DNA of 64,000 bases from Gp6-AA40 sp035492455 (GCA_035492455.1 DATJJE010000051.1:58524-122523); one strand, 5' to 3'; shown: positions 7,313-16,069, counted from the stretch's first letter. Notes: a model not told the origin generated them from the sequence alone. Program-made: numbers and translations.

Positions 7313-8883
7313 CGACGAGCGTCCACGCGCAATCGCTCGTACCCCCGGGCGCGAGACAGCTGGTCATGCCGTTCGAGAACGCCACACGCGAGCCGCGCTT
7401 CAACTGGCTCGCCGAAGGCGCAGCGGCCGCCCTGACCGACGACCTGAGTGTGCTTGGCGCACAGGCGCTCTTGCGCGGCGATCGACTGCGCGCGTTCGAG
7501 CACCTCCGCGTGCCGGCGTCTGCCACGCTCAGCGAAGCGACAGTCATCCGGATTGCCCAGATCGTCGGCGCCGAACAGGTCATCGTCGGCTCGTTCGCCG
7601 TGAACGCGAATACCGTAACTGTTCGTGTCAGACCGGTGCGGCTCGATACGGGACGCCGTTTTCCCGAAATCATGGAAAGCGGCGCGCTGAACGATTTCTT
7701 CACCCTCGTCGGGAACGTCGCCCGCCGCATCCTGCCCGACTCCACGGTACCGGTCGCGGACATGGAGCGCAACCATCCGCCGCTTGCCGCGTTCGAACAG
7801 TTCATCAAAGGGTCCATCGCGGAAAACCCGGCTACCCAGATTGTATTTTTGAAGGAAGCCCTGCGCTACGCTCCCACCTACCACCGCGCGCGGCTCGCAC
7901 TGTGGGAGGTCTACACCGAGCAAGGTGATCACAAGCAGGCGCTCGAGACTGCACGGCAGGTCCCGGTCCTGGATCCACTGTCACGCCGCGCGCGATTCGA
8001 CGCCGCGCTTTCACTCATCCACCTCGGACGCCACAGCGACGCAATCAGCGAGCTGGATGCACTCAACCGTGAAAAAAGAGATGCGGCGCTGCTGAACGAT
8101 CTCGGCGTGGCATATCTGCGTCGCACCGCGGATCCGGCGCATCCGTCGGCCGCCGAATTCTTCATCCAGGCGATCGCAGCAAATCCAGATGATCCAGACC
8201 TCACGTTTAATCTCGGGTATGCCTCGTGGCTCGCGCACGAGACGCTCAACGCGGTGCGGTGGCTGCGCGAGACGGTGCGCCGCAATCCCGCAGACGATGC
8301 GGCGCATTGGGTGCTCGGCGTCGCGTTGCAGGCCTCGGCCAACGCCGCGGAAGGCCAGCGTGAGAGGGACCTGGCGAAGCGGCTGTCGTCGAAGTACGCG
8401 GATTGGGACAGGAAACAACCCGGCAGCAGCGCCGTCCCCCCGAACCTGGAACGGTTGAAGACCGATCTCGACATGGCGGGTCAGCCGCGCGTCGAGGAAG
8501 CAATCGCGGCCGTCGAACAGCGCGATCAGCGCGAGCAGGCCGTCTTTCATCTGGAGAGCGGCCGCCGGCTGTATCAGGCGCAGCGCGATGCCGAGGCGAT
8601 TGGCGAGCTTCGTCGTGCGATCTATCTGTCACCGTACGATCGTGAGGCGCACCTGCTGCTCGGCCGCGTGTATCTGCGCGGGGGACAGATTGCCGACGCG
8701 ATCGACGAACTGAAGATTTCGATCTGGAGTGACGATCAGATCGATGCGCGCCTGGCGCTGGCCGAAGCGTACGCGCAGGCGCGCAACACCGATGCGGCGC
8801 GCATCGAACTGCAGACCGTGCTGACGCGCGAGCCTTCGAACGCGAACGCAAAAGAGCTGCTCGAAAAGATCGAAACGCACTAG
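7237..8883 (+). CDS. Exported TPR protein with FlgO/TolB-like N-terminal domain
   Basis: A 548-residue protein with a signal peptide ending near VHAQ. Residues about 35-140 (LVMPFENATREPRFNWLAEGAAAALTDDL...GAEQVIVGSF) match the FlgO-like/TolB-N pattern that assembles a response from several envelope components. The rest is a series of tetratricopeptide helices (repeated A..Y..LGD.. A/L patterns, RAIYLSPYDREAHLLLGRVY). ATG 7237 was chosen because it gives a signal peptide; the frame upstream is open by chance. The N-terminal coding region is made of the ATGCAAA word array. Probably a periplasmic scaffold; partner unknown. Confidence 0.75.
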   Translation: MQHAKCRRGVIVPLVFCILNFALCIPTSVHAQSLVPPGARQLVMPFENATREPRFNWLAEGAAAALTDDLSVLGAQALLRGDRLRAFEHLRVPASATLSEATVIRIAQIVGAEQVIVGSFAVNANTVTVRVRPVRLDTGRRFPEIMESGALNDFFTLVGNVARRILPDSTVPVADMERNHPPLAAFEQFIKGSIAENPATQIVFLKEALRYAPTYHRARLALWEVYTEQGDHKQALETARQVPVLDPLSRRARFDAALSLIHLGRHSDAISELDALNREKRDAALLNDLGVAYLRRTADPAHPSAAEFFIQAIAANPDDPDLTFNLGYASWLAHETLNAVRWLRETVRRNPADDAAHWVLGVALQASANAAEGQRERDLAKRLSSKYADWDRKQPGSSAVPPNLERLKTDLDMAGQPRVEEAIAAVEQRDQREQAVFHLESGRRLYQAQRDAEAIGELRRAIYLSPYDREAHLLLGRVYLRGGQIADAIDELKISIWSDDQIDARLALAEAYAQARNTDAARIELQTVLTREPSNANAKELLEKIETH

Positions 8884-8916
8884 GGATTGCGTGCTACACT
8901 GTGCGCACCCCAACTG

Positions 8917-9591
8917 ATGGCAGACGAAGGCCTTCACGAGATACAGCTGAACGGTAAACAGCTGGTCTTCCTTTTTATGGCCTCGACGGTCGTCGCCGTC
9001 GTCATTTTCCTGTGTGGCGTGATGGTTGGCCGCGGCGTGCGCGCGCAGCGTCCTGCGGAGCCAATTGAGGCCGCTGGTGACGCGACGGCCGATCCGACGG
9101 CTGTCGACAAGGCACCGTCCCCGGCGACACCGGCCGCGGCGACACCGACCAACGCACCTGTTGCGGCGAACGAGATATTGACTTATCCGAGCCGCCTCGG
9201 AGGACAGGACGCTCCGGACGAAACGCTGAAACTTCGACCCGCGAGCGCGAAGGATGCGGCACCGGCTGTCGCGACAAGCGTGAAAGTCACACCACTCGTC
9301 GCGAAGCCCGCCGTTTCGAAGGAATCGGCATCAGCAAGAATCGACACGCCGGCCGAACCGCCTGGAAGTGGTTTTGTCGTGCAGATCGCAGCGGTCAACG
9401 ATCGTGGCGAAGCCGAAGCGATTGCCAAGCGTATGACCGGAAAGGGTTATCCCACCTTCGTGACGATGCCGCGCGGCGGGCCGAAGATGTTCCGTGTGCG
9501 CATCGGCAAGTATCAGACGCGCCGCGAAGCCGAAACGATCGCCGCGCGTCTCGAAAAAGAAGATCAGTTCAAGCCCTGGATCACGAAGTAA
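8917..9591 (+). CDS. SPOR-domain membrane protein
   Basis: A 224-residue bitopic protein. After a short cytoplasmic head it has one membrane helix (about residues 18-38), a long Ala/Pro/Thr-rich linker, and a C-terminal SPOR domain (FVVQIAAVNDRGEAEAIAKRMTGKGYPTFV ends with MFRVRIGKYQTRREAETIAARL). SPOR domains bind denuded peptidoglycan glycan strands at division sites, so a cell-envelope or division role is likely. ATG 8917 is preferred since upstream residues would precede the charged head. It follows the TPR gene by 33 bases and probably shares its transcript. Confidence 0.85.
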   Translation: MADEGLHEIQLNGKQLVFLFMASTVVAVVIFLCGVMVGRGVRAQRPAEPIEAAGDATADPTAVDKAPSPATPAAATPTNAPVAANEILTYPSRLGGQDAPDETLKLRPASAKDAAPAVATSVKVTPLVAKPAVSKESASARIDTPAEPPGSGFVVQIAAVNDRGEAEAIAKRMTGKGYPTFVTMPRGGPKMFRVRIGKYQTRREAETIAARLEKEDQFKPWITK

Positions 9592-9621
9592 CCACTCGGC
9601 TGGTGGCTTACAGCTCGACGC

Positions 9622-10668
9622 TCACTGCTTGGACGGAATATCCTGCCCTTCCATCAGGCGCGCCTTTTCTGCCTCGGCGCATTCGACAAGAACGGTTTGA
9701 TACCGCTGCACTCCATCCTTGATCACGAACGGATTGTCTTCGCCGGGCATCATCGTTGAAACCATACGCGCCTTCATGTAGCCCTCGTCGAACTCGGAGT
9801 GGTTCGACAGCATGACCGTAGCACCGGCATCCGCCGCGATCTTGGCGAACCGTTTCTGGGTGTCGATGTAGGCCTGGAACCTGGGCACGCTGCGCGGGAA
9901 GTTGTAGGCCGTGCCACCTGAATACGCAATGACACGCGTCGCGCCGTGATCCTTCACGGGGAACGTGAAGGACAACGTGCCCTCGGTGTGGCCGGGCGTC
10001 AGGTAAATCGCAATCGTGGTGTCGCCCAGCGTGAGCTTCTGACCGTCGGTGGCGACCATATCGCGCTTCGGATTGCCGCCGGGCAGCGGAGTACCATTCA
10101 GCATCAGATCCCAATCCGGTGCGCCCATGACGATGTGCGCGCCGAGGTCCTGCAGAATCTTCGCGCCCTCGTCATGGTCCCCATGGCCGTGTGTGATGAG
10201 CACGTACCTGATGTCACGCGGATTCATGCCCAGCTTCTTGATGCCGTCGACGATCTCCGGTTCAACCGTGTAATGGAAGAGCGTGTCGAGCACGATCAGA
10301 CCGGCGCTCGTCTTGATCACCCAGGAGTTGTTTCTCAGGTTCCCGACCCAATAGAGGTTGTCGAAGATCTGACGTGGCTCCTGATACCACTGCGAACGTG
10401 GAGGCACCGTTTCCTGGCGCGGAGCCGCGACGGCAGGGGTCAATCCGTTGACGCCGCCGGCGCGCCGGCGACCCGCAGCAGCATCGGCACCGGTCGGCGG
10501 AACGATGCAGACACGCGCGAGAAGCCCGGGATAATCGAGGCCGGCGGCCCGTTGTGCCGCCGCCAGATGCACGTTCACAGGATCCGTCGTGGGGTCGATC
10601 GCTGCAGAGGCATTCGCCAATGCGAACCCGACGGCCATGACCACAAGCACACCAAACCTCTGATTCAT
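9622..10668 (-). CDS. Secreted MBL-fold metallo-hydrolase, subclass B3-like
   Basis: The protein begins with a signal peptide (MNQRFGVLVVMAVGFALANA) and contains the zinc-binding THGHGDHDEG motif, then IVMGAPDWD and TPGHTEGTLSF, with SNHSEFDEG near the C-terminus. This arrangement resembles subclass B3 metallo-beta-lactamases and their non-lactamase relatives. ATG 10668 gives the clean signal peptide; ATG 10680 in the same frame is the alternative. Periplasmic hydrolase; beta-lactam hydrolysis is possible but cannot be claimed from sequence. It is divergent from the gene at 10743, with about 70 bases between. Confidence 0.82.
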   Translation of the reverse strand: MNQRFGVLVVMAVGFALANASAAIDPTTDPVNVHLAAAQRAAGLDYPGLLARVCIVPPTGADAAAGRRRAGGVNGLTPAVAAPRQETVPPRSQWYQEPRQIFDNLYWVGNLRNNSWVIKTSAGLIVLDTLFHYTVEPEIVDGIKKLGMNPRDIRYVLITHGHGDHDEGAKILQDLGAHIVMGAPDWDLMLNGTPLPGGNPKRDMVATDGQKLTLGDTTIAIYLTPGHTEGTLSFTFPVKDHGATRVIAYSGGTAYNFPRSVPRFQAYIDTQKRFAKIAADAGATVMLSNHSEFDEGYMKARMVSTMMPGEDNPFVIKDGVQRYQTVLVECAEAEKARLMEGQDIPSKQ

Positions 10669-10742
10669 GGCGCCGATCATCCCGCCGGTTGAAGAGGCGT
10701 GTCAACGGATCACGCGATCAGTTCACGTGTAGAATCCGGCTC

Positions 10743-11759
10743 ATGCGCCAGCTTGTAATCGTGTCCGGGCTTGTCATTCTCAGTGCAGCTCTCTTCGCAC
10801 AAGGTGCCGGAGGCACGTTGACCGGAGTCGTTACGGGACCCACAGGGGCTCCGGTCTCCGATGCACCGATTCAGGCAAAGAACCGGCAGAACGGCGCCGT
10901 GGTTCGCGCGGCGACTGCAGCGGACGGACGTTATCGTCTCGCGCCGATTCCTCCAGGCTCGTACGACATCTCGATCATCATGCCGTGTTGTGCCTACGAG
11001 CCATTCGTGCAGCCGGACGTCGCCATCGCCGCGGGGCAGACGCGCCAGTTGGATGTTCGCCTTGCGGAGGGCGCATCGTTTAACACGGCTGGCGACGATC
11101 CAGGGGAGCTTGCCGCGGTGCTCCGCAAACGCCAGAAAGTGCCGTCGCGTCCCGTGCCCCGTGTGGCCGGCAAGCCGGATTTCTCCGGCGTCTGGCTCGC
11201 AAACGAGGATCGCTACCCGGAACAGCCGGCGCTGCTGCCATGGGCTGCGGCCGAATTGCAGAAACGGCTGGCCAACGCGATGAAGGACGCGCCTCACACG
11301 CGGTGTCTGCCGCAGGGGCTGCCGACCCCGGCTTCCATCGGACCATTCATGGCGAAGATGGTGCAGACGCCATCGCTGCTCGTCGTGCTGTTCGAGGACG
11401 CCGGCGGCTTCCGCCAGATCTTCATGGACGGCCGTCCGCATCCACAGGATCCGGATCCGAGCTGGGTCGGACATTCGATTGGGAAGTGGGATGGCGATAC
11501 GCTGATCATCGATACCATCGGCTACAACGACCAGAGCTGGATTGGCATCTACCCGCATTCGGAGATGCTGCACGTCACCGAGCGGATTCGGCGGCCCGAC
11601 TTCGGGCATCTCGACATCGCCGTCACGTTCGACGATCCGGGCGCGTTCAGTGCGCCGTACCACCAAATGATGACGTGGGATCTCCTCCCCGCGGAGGAAG
11701 TTATTGCCTACGTGTGCGAGAACAACAAAGCGGAGCACCTGGTCGGAACCGGAAAGTGA
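10743..11759 (+). CDS. Secreted protein: carboxypeptidase-regulatory domain fused to SGVW-family domain
   Basis: 338 residues. A signal peptide (ending ALFAQ) leads into a carboxypeptidase regulatory-like Ig fold (GTLTGVVTGPTGAPVSDAPI...DGRYRLAPIPPGSYDI). From about residue 135 a domain starts that recurs three more times in this window: DFSGVWL near its start, FMDGRPHP, GHSIGKWDGDTLIIDTIGYND, H.TERI.RPDFGHLDIAVTFDDPGAF and a late C.NN. I know no assigned function for it. DUF6152 follows after 5 bases, so the two are co-translated. Periplasmic or surface location is inferred from the signal peptide. Confidence 0.75.
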   Translation: MRQLVIVSGLVILSAALFAQGAGGTLTGVVTGPTGAPVSDAPIQAKNRQNGAVVRAATAADGRYRLAPIPPGSYDISIIMPCCAYEPFVQPDVAIAAGQTRQLDVRLAEGASFNTAGDDPGELAAVLRKRQKVPSRPVPRVAGKPDFSGVWLANEDRYPEQPALLPWAAAELQKRLANAMKDAPHTRCLPQGLPTPASIGPFMAKMVQTPSLLVVLFEDAGGFRQIFMDGRPHPQDPDPSWVGHSIGKWDGDTLIIDTIGYNDQSWIGIYPHSEMLHVTERIRRPDFGHLDIAVTFDDPGAFSAPYHQMMTWDLLPAEEVIAYVCENNKAEHLVGTGK

Positions 11760-11764
11760 GAGTC

Positions 11765-12163
11765 ATGAGAATGCTGCTGGCCGCGACCGCACTGGCCGCG
11801 TTGATGTGTGCGGCGGCGCCTGGATACGCGCATCACTCGTTTGCGGCGGAGTTCGACGGCAACAAGCCGATCAAGCAGTCGGGTACGGTCACGAAAGTCG
11901 AATGGACCCAGCCGCACGCGTGGATCTATATCGACTCGATGGACGAGTCCGGCAAAATCGTGAACTGGGCGTGGGAGCTTGGAAGTCCGACGAGCCTGGT
12001 CCGACTCGGATGGACGCGGAATCTGTTGAAGGTCGGCACTGCTGTCACGTTCGAAGGCAGCCGCGCCCGCGACGGCAGCAACACCGCCAACGCACGGAGC
12101 GTCACGCTGACCGCGACCGGCCAGAAGCTGCTCGGCGCCTCGAGTCAGGGACAGGCTCAGTAG
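11765..12163 (+). CDS. DUF6152 family secreted protein
   Basis: 132 residues with a signal peptide cleaved after GYA, then the family hallmark HHSFAAEFDGNKPIKQSGTVTKVEW and PHAWIYID, an OB-like beta-barrel pattern. The adjacent histidines directly after the cleavage site could bind metal. No function is established for the family. The gene is immediately downstream of an SGVW-family protein, and the second copy in this window (28303-28731) sits in the same relation to another, so the pair is a recurrent unit. Confidence 0.85.
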   Translation: MRMLLAATALAALMCAAAPGYAHHSFAAEFDGNKPIKQSGTVTKVEWTQPHAWIYIDSMDESGKIVNWAWELGSPTSLVRLGWTRNLLKVGTAVTFEGSRARDGSNTANARSVTLTATGQKLLGASSQGQAQ

Positions 12164-12166
12164 CAC

Positions 12167-12454
12167 GTGCGCGCCGGCGCCGAGGTCACCATCTATTTGC
12201 CGGAGCCGTTGCGGACCTATGCCGGCGGCATCGTGGAGCTGCCGATCAGGGCAGCCGCCATACGCGACATGCTCGGCCGGCTCGAGCAGACGCAGCCGCT
12301 ACTGCATCGCAACGTGTGCGATGAAACCGGCGCGGTGCGCCGGCACTTGAACATCTTCGTCAACGCGGACAACATTCGCGATCGCGACGGCCTCGACACC
12401 GCCCTGAAGCGGGGCGACGTGGTCACGATCGTCCCCGCGGTATCGGGAGGTTGA
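12167..12454 (+). CDS. MoaD/ThiS-family small sulfur-carrier-like protein
   Basis: A 95-residue ubiquitin-like beta-grasp protein ending in VSGG, the diglycine tail that is adenylated and thiocarboxylated in MoaD and ThiS. Features are VTIYLPEPLRTYAGG, HLNIFVNADNIRDRDGLDTAL and GDVVTIVPAVSGG. GTG 12167 is the start. No other molybdopterin or thiazole genes are near; the next gene is a BNR-repeat protein that often accompanies this type of MoaD, so the carrier may serve a separate, undefined sulfur-transfer role. Confidence 0.85.
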   Translation: MRAGAEVTIYLPEPLRTYAGGIVELPIRAAAIRDMLGRLEQTQPLLHRNVCDETGAVRRHLNIFVNADNIRDRDGLDTALKRGDVVTIVPAVSGG

Positions 12455-12456
12455 CT

Positions 12457-13569
12457 GTGGCAGATCGTGTCATGCTGACCATCGGCACCAAGAAAGGCGT
12501 CTTCGTGGCCGAGGCGCCGAAAAGCCGGCGCAGCTTTGCGTTGCGCGGCCCCTTCGGACCGGGCGTCCCCGTCTACTCGACGCTCATCGACACGCGCGGT
12601 ACGCCGCGGCTGTACGCGTCGAGCTGTAACCCGTTTTTCGGGATGAAGGTTCTTCGCTCCACCGATATGGGCAAGTCGTTCAAAGAGACGAAGGCAGCAC
12701 CCGCCTTCCCGAAAGAGGACGGACGCGCGCTGATTAACATCTGGTCGCTCGAGCCAGGCAGCGAGCCAAAGGATTTATGGTGCGGTGTGGAACCCGCGTC
12801 GCTGTTCAGAAGCCTCGATGGCGGCGACTCGTGGGAGATGGTGCCCGGCATCAGCAACCACGAGCACGCCCGCAAGTGGAATCCAGGCAACGGCGGCCTC
12901 TGCATGCACACGATCATTCGCGACGGCAATCGCATGCATCTCGGCATCTCGACGGGTGGACACTATTTGAGCGAGGACGGCGGTCGGACGTTCCGCGCGG
13001 CGAACACCGGCGTCGGCGCCGGTTTTCAGCCGGATCCGTATCCGGAATTCGGCCAGTGCGTGCACAAGATCGTGCGTCATGACGCAGCGCCCGGCCGCCT
13101 CTACATGCAGAACCATGGCGGGTGGGCGGAGTGGACGGGCCCCGGCGGTCCGCGGCCCGATATTGGCGTGCTCCGCAGCGACGACCACGGGAAGTCCTGG
13201 CGATCGATTGCGAAGGGACTGCCCACCGACTTCGGATTTCCGATCGTCGTGCACCCGCACGATCCGGACACGGTCTACGTCTTGCCTCTCGAGCCGATGA
13301 CACGGACGTGCCCCGGCGGCGCGCCCGCGGTATGGCGAAGCGAGAACGGCGGCGACTCGTGGAAGCGTCTCGCCCACGGCTTGCCGAAGAAGCAAAGCTA
13401 CTTCACGATCCTTCGCGACGCGATGACGATCGACGTCCTGAAAACCCCCGCACTGTATTTCGGGACCACTACGGGGCAGCTCTGGATCGGGAGGGAGGGC
13501 GGGGAGCAGTTCGACTGCCTGTTCGAAGCGCTGCCTCCGATTCACAACGTGAAGGTTGCGGTCGTCTGA
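12457..13569 (+). CDS. BNR/Asp-box beta-propeller protein, sialidase-like fold
   Basis: About 370 residues without a signal peptide, carrying several Asp-box loops: STDMGKSF, SLDGGDSW, SEDGGRTF, SDDHGKSW and SENGGDSW. These mark a six- or seven-bladed propeller as in sialidases and photosystem-assembly factors. No sialidase arginine triad can be assigned, so catalytic activity is not claimed. GTG 12457 is favoured because GGGAGG lies six bases before it; TTG 12451 and ATG 12472 are alternatives. It is directly coupled to the MoaD-like gene, which suggests a common pathway. Confidence 0.8.
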   Translation: MADRVMLTIGTKKGVFVAEAPKSRRSFALRGPFGPGVPVYSTLIDTRGTPRLYASSCNPFFGMKVLRSTDMGKSFKETKAAPAFPKEDGRALINIWSLEPGSEPKDLWCGVEPASLFRSLDGGDSWEMVPGISNHEHARKWNPGNGGLCMHTIIRDGNRMHLGISTGGHYLSEDGGRTFRAANTGVGAGFQPDPYPEFGQCVHKIVRHDAAPGRLYMQNHGGWAEWTGPGGPRPDIGVLRSDDHGKSWRSIAKGLPTDFGFPIVVHPHDPDTVYVLPLEPMTRTCPGGAPAVWRSENGGDSWKRLAHGLPKKQSYFTILRDAMTIDVLKTPALYFGTTTGQLWIGREGGEQFDCLFEALPPIHNVKVAVV

Positions 13570-13626
13570 TAACAACCCGGCAAGAAACCTGCAGTCCCGC
13601 TTCGAGGGACGCAAAGGTGAATTGCA

Positions 13627-14181
13627 TTGGGAACGTTATCCAGAATCGCTCTCATAACAGGTCTTCTTGTTACCGCTTGCGGCAGCACTTCGGACATTCC
13701 TACCGTACCGACAACAGTGACATCTGCGCCGGCGCCGGTGCCGGCGCCGCAGCCCGCACCGGCACCTGAGCCAGCACCTGCGCCGGCGCCCGCTCCGCCA
13801 GCCGCGCCAACAGCGCCGACCATCGCCAACCTGTCGGCGTACTTCTCGGGCAAGCCGTGCACACGCGCCGCCGATCACCTGACCGGCAGCGCACTGGTCG
13901 TCGCCTTCGATTTCACGGACCCCAACGGCGATGTCCCGGGCGGCAAGGTGATGCTGAACCGCACCTACAACACCGGTCGCTCGGAGTGGCACGCCTCGCC
14001 GGTGCCTGGAGAAGCGATCCTGTCAGGAACCGCAAGCGACGGCCACATCGAGGTGGACGTCGAGTGCCCGCTCTACGATAACAATCAGACGTCGGTCGAA
14101 TCGATCACGCTGATTGACGCTGCGGGTCTGACCTCGAACAGCCTGTCGAAGACCATGCAGCGGCCCGCGGGCGCGCCGTAG
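13627..14181 (+). CDS. Putative lipoprotein with Pro/Ala linker
   Basis: 184 residues from TTG 13627 (AAGGTGA upstream). The N-terminus has a lipobox, LLVTACGS, so the mature protein should be lipid-anchored at Cys. An extended Pro-Ala repeat (about residues 33-62) acts as a spacer, followed by a roughly 110-residue domain beginning at YFSGKPC, with a pair of cysteines that could form a disulphide (KPC..., DVECPLY). The globular domain looks Ig-like but I cannot place it. No operon partner is evident; a small GTCCC/GGGAC hairpin lies upstream at 13594-13610. Confidence 0.65.
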   Translation: MGTLSRIALITGLLVTACGSTSDIPTVPTTVTSAPAPVPAPQPAPAPEPAPAPAPAPPAAPTAPTIANLSAYFSGKPCTRAADHLTGSALVVAFDFTDPNGDVPGGKVMLNRTYNTGRSEWHASPVPGEAILSGTASDGHIEVDVECPLYDNNQTSVESITLIDAAGLTSNSLSKTMQRPAGAP

Positions 14182-14203
14182 TGACGACGAGCGCGTGCAC
14201 CCG

Positions 14204-14232
14204 TTGACATACATAGCAGCACAATGTATAAG
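14204..14232 (+). promoter_or_regulatory. Sigma70-type promoter of the PadR gene
   Basis: TTGACA at 14204-14209 and TATAAG at 14227-14232 are separated by exactly 17 bases. The start codon is at 14243, so transcription should begin only a few bases before it, giving a leaderless or nearly leaderless mRNA. Confidence 0.8.
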
Positions 14233-14244
14233 ACTGCTTTGTAT
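14209..14244. promoter_or_regulatory. Inverted-repeat operator, probably for PadR autoregulation
   Basis: ATACATAGCAG (14209-14219) and CTGCTTTGTAT (14234-14244) are inverted copies with one mismatch. Inside, ATACAT (14209-14214) and ATGTAT (14224-14229) form a second, exact pair. The arms cover the end of the -35 box, the -10 box and the start codon. PadR regulators usually repress by binding ATGT/ACAT-type dyads in their own promoter. Confidence 0.6.
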
Positions 14245-14581
14245 GGATGTCGGAAAGGACCTCGTCGCCGCGTCGGCCACGCCGCTCGTGCTCGCGATCC
14301 TGGCGGAAGGGGACAGCTACGGCTACGCGATCATCAAACGGGTCAGCGAGCTCTCGGGGGGGCACCTGCAGTGGACGGACGGCATGCTGTATCCCGTCCT
14401 GCATCGGCTCGAGCGGCAGGGGCTCGTCGCCGCGAAGTGGGGCAAGTCCGAGACGGGACGGCGCAGGAAGTACTACCGCATCACGCGCGAGGGACGCGCG
14501 CAGCTGGCCGCGCAGCGGCAGCGCTGGAAGGTCGTGGATGAGACGCTGCACGCGATCTGGATGAAGACGAGCCCGGCATGA
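14243..14581 (+). CDS. PadR-family transcriptional regulator
   Basis: 112 residues forming a winged helix plus a C-terminal dimerisation helix. Hallmarks are ILAEGDSYGYAIIKRVSELSGG, WTDGMLYPVLHRLERQGLV and GRRRKYYRITREGR. ATG 14243 fits the promoter and family length. It overlaps the next gene by ATGA, so it is translated together with a membrane protein it probably controls. Such PadR genes in Acidobacteriota commonly precede permease-prefix proteins. Regulation is probably by autorepression through the dyad over the promoter; effector unknown. Confidence 0.9.
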   Translation: MDVGKDLVAASATPLVLAILAEGDSYGYAIIKRVSELSGGHLQWTDGMLYPVLHRLERQGLVAAKWGKSETGRRRKYYRITREGRAQLAAQRQRWKVVDETLHAIWMKTSPA

Positions 14582-15963
14582 GCGCGCCGCCTTCTGCCGT
14601 TCCCGTCGAAGAACAGATCGCGCAGTGGCGCGGGTATCTCCGTCAACGCCGCGCCATCAACGGTGCGGATGTCGAAGAGCTCGAAGGCCATCTGCGCGAT
14701 CAGATCGCGATGCTGACGACCGCGGGCCTTGCCGGCGACGAAGCCTTCCTCGTCGCGGTCAAGCGCATGGGGAGTCTCGATTCTCTTTCGCGCGAGTTCG
14801 CGCGCGAACACTCCGAGCGGCTCTGGAAGCAACTCGTCGTCGCCGACGACGAATCCCCGGACGCAGCCGTGCCATTCCTGCGTCGGGAAACCATTGTCGT
14901 CCTCGGACTCGCCGTGGCAGCAGCACTTGCCGTCAAGGCGCCCGAACTGTTCGGTGTTCATCTCCTCGACAGCAACGGAAAGCTGCTGCCGTTTTATCAG
15001 CGCAATGCGGGCTTTTTCGTCACCCCGATGCTGGTCCTCTACTTCGCATGGAAGCGCGGCATGAGCGCGGCGGCGGCGGCGGCGCTTGCAATCCCATTTG
15101 CGATCGCGGCGGTGTTCGCCAACGTCTATCCATTTGCGGCTCGAAGCAGCACGCAGAATCTGACCTCGCTGCACCTGCCGATTGCGCTCTGGTTCATCGT
15201 CGGCGGCGCCTACGCCGGTAGGCGCTGGCTCACCGGCGACGGCCGCATGAACTTCGTGCGCTTCTCGGGTGAGCTGTTCATTTATTACGTGCTGATCGCG
15301 CTCGGCGGAGCGGTGCTCACCGGCTTCACCGTCATGATGTTCGACGCCATCGGCGTACGGGTCGACGAGTTCGTCGGCAGCTGGCTGGTTCCCTGCGGTG
15401 CGGCGGGAGCGGTGATCATTGCGTCGTGGCTCGTCGAAGCGAAGCAGAGCGTCATCGAGAACATGGCGCCGGTCCTGACGCGGGTCTTTACGCCGCTGTT
15501 CACGATCATTCTGCTCGTGTTTCTCGGCGCCATGGCGTGGACGGGCCACGCCATCGACATCAAACGCGAGGTGCTGATCTCCTTTGATCTGCTGCTCGTG
15601 CTCGTCGTCGGCCTCGTGCTCTACGCGGTGTCGGCGCGCGAGCCGCAGGCGCGGCCCGATTTGTTCGATGTGCTGCAACTGCTGCTGGTCACGAGCGCGC
15701 TTGCCGTCGACGTCCTGGCGCTGGCCGCAATCGGCGGCCGCATCAGCGAGTTCGGCTTCACGCCGAATCGCGTGGCGGCACTCGGCGAGAACATCATCCT
15801 GTTGGTGAATCTGTTGGGGGCTGGATGGTTGTACCTGCGGTTTGTGCGCAGCCGCGTACCCTTCGCTGCCCTCGAGCGATGGCAGACCGGTTATCTTCCC
15901 GTGTATTCCGCGTGGGCGGTCGTCGTCGTCATCGTTTTTCCACCACTATTCAAGTTCATCTGA
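14578..15963 (+). CDS. Multi-pass membrane protein with permease-prefix N-terminus
   Basis: 461 residues. Residues 1-85 (QIAQWRGYLRQRRAI...VEELEGHLRDQI...FLVAVKRMGSLDSLSREFARE) resemble the permease-prefix domain found before FtsX/MacB-like permeases controlled by PadR. The rest has about ten to twelve hydrophobic helices but no recognisable FtsX domain, so it is an integral inner-membrane protein of unknown activity. ATG 14578 overlaps the PadR stop. A transporter or sensor role under PadR control is inference. Confidence 0.75.
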   Translation: MSAPPSAVPVEEQIAQWRGYLRQRRAINGADVEELEGHLRDQIAMLTTAGLAGDEAFLVAVKRMGSLDSLSREFAREHSERLWKQLVVADDESPDAAVPFLRRETIVVLGLAVAAALAVKAPELFGVHLLDSNGKLLPFYQRNAGFFVTPMLVLYFAWKRGMSAAAAAALAIPFAIAAVFANVYPFAARSSTQNLTSLHLPIALWFIVGGAYAGRRWLTGDGRMNFVRFSGELFIYYVLIALGGAVLTGFTVMMFDAIGVRVDEFVGSWLVPCGAAGAVIIASWLVEAKQSVIENMAPVLTRVFTPLFTIILLVFLGAMAWTGHAIDIKREVLISFDLLLVLVVGLVLYAVSAREPQARPDLFDVLQLLLVTSALAVDVLALAAIGGRISEFGFTPNRVAALGENIILLVNLLGAGWLYLRFVRSRVPFAALERWQTGYLPVYSAWAVVVVIVFPPLFKFI

Positions 15964-15967
15964 ACCG

Positions 15968-15996
15968 TTGACACTCCCCGGGGGCAGGAGTAGAGT
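15968..15996 (+). promoter_or_regulatory. Sigma70-type promoter for the first TonB-dependent receptor
   Basis: TTGACA at 15968-15973 and TAGAGT at 15991-15996 with 17 bases between. It lies about 75 bases before the receptor start, whose ribosome binding site AAGGAGG is at 16057-16063. Confidence 0.6.
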
Positions 15997-16069
15997 CGGC
16001 CCCTCTTCGAGGTAACCCCTCTTCGGCGTATCCGCTACCTCTCGGTGTCTCGTAGCAAGGAGGAATGCG

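Noticed and set aside
9622..10668. Beta-lactamase resistance gene
   Set aside because: The B3-like motifs are shared by many non-lactamase hydrolases; resistance cannot be claimed.
12457..13569. Functional sialidase
   Set aside because: Asp-box propeller only; no arginine triad or nucleophile can be assigned and no signal peptide is present.
13594..13610. Terminator hairpin after the BNR-propeller gene
   Set aside because: Only a 5-base stem with no T-run; too weak to list as a feature.
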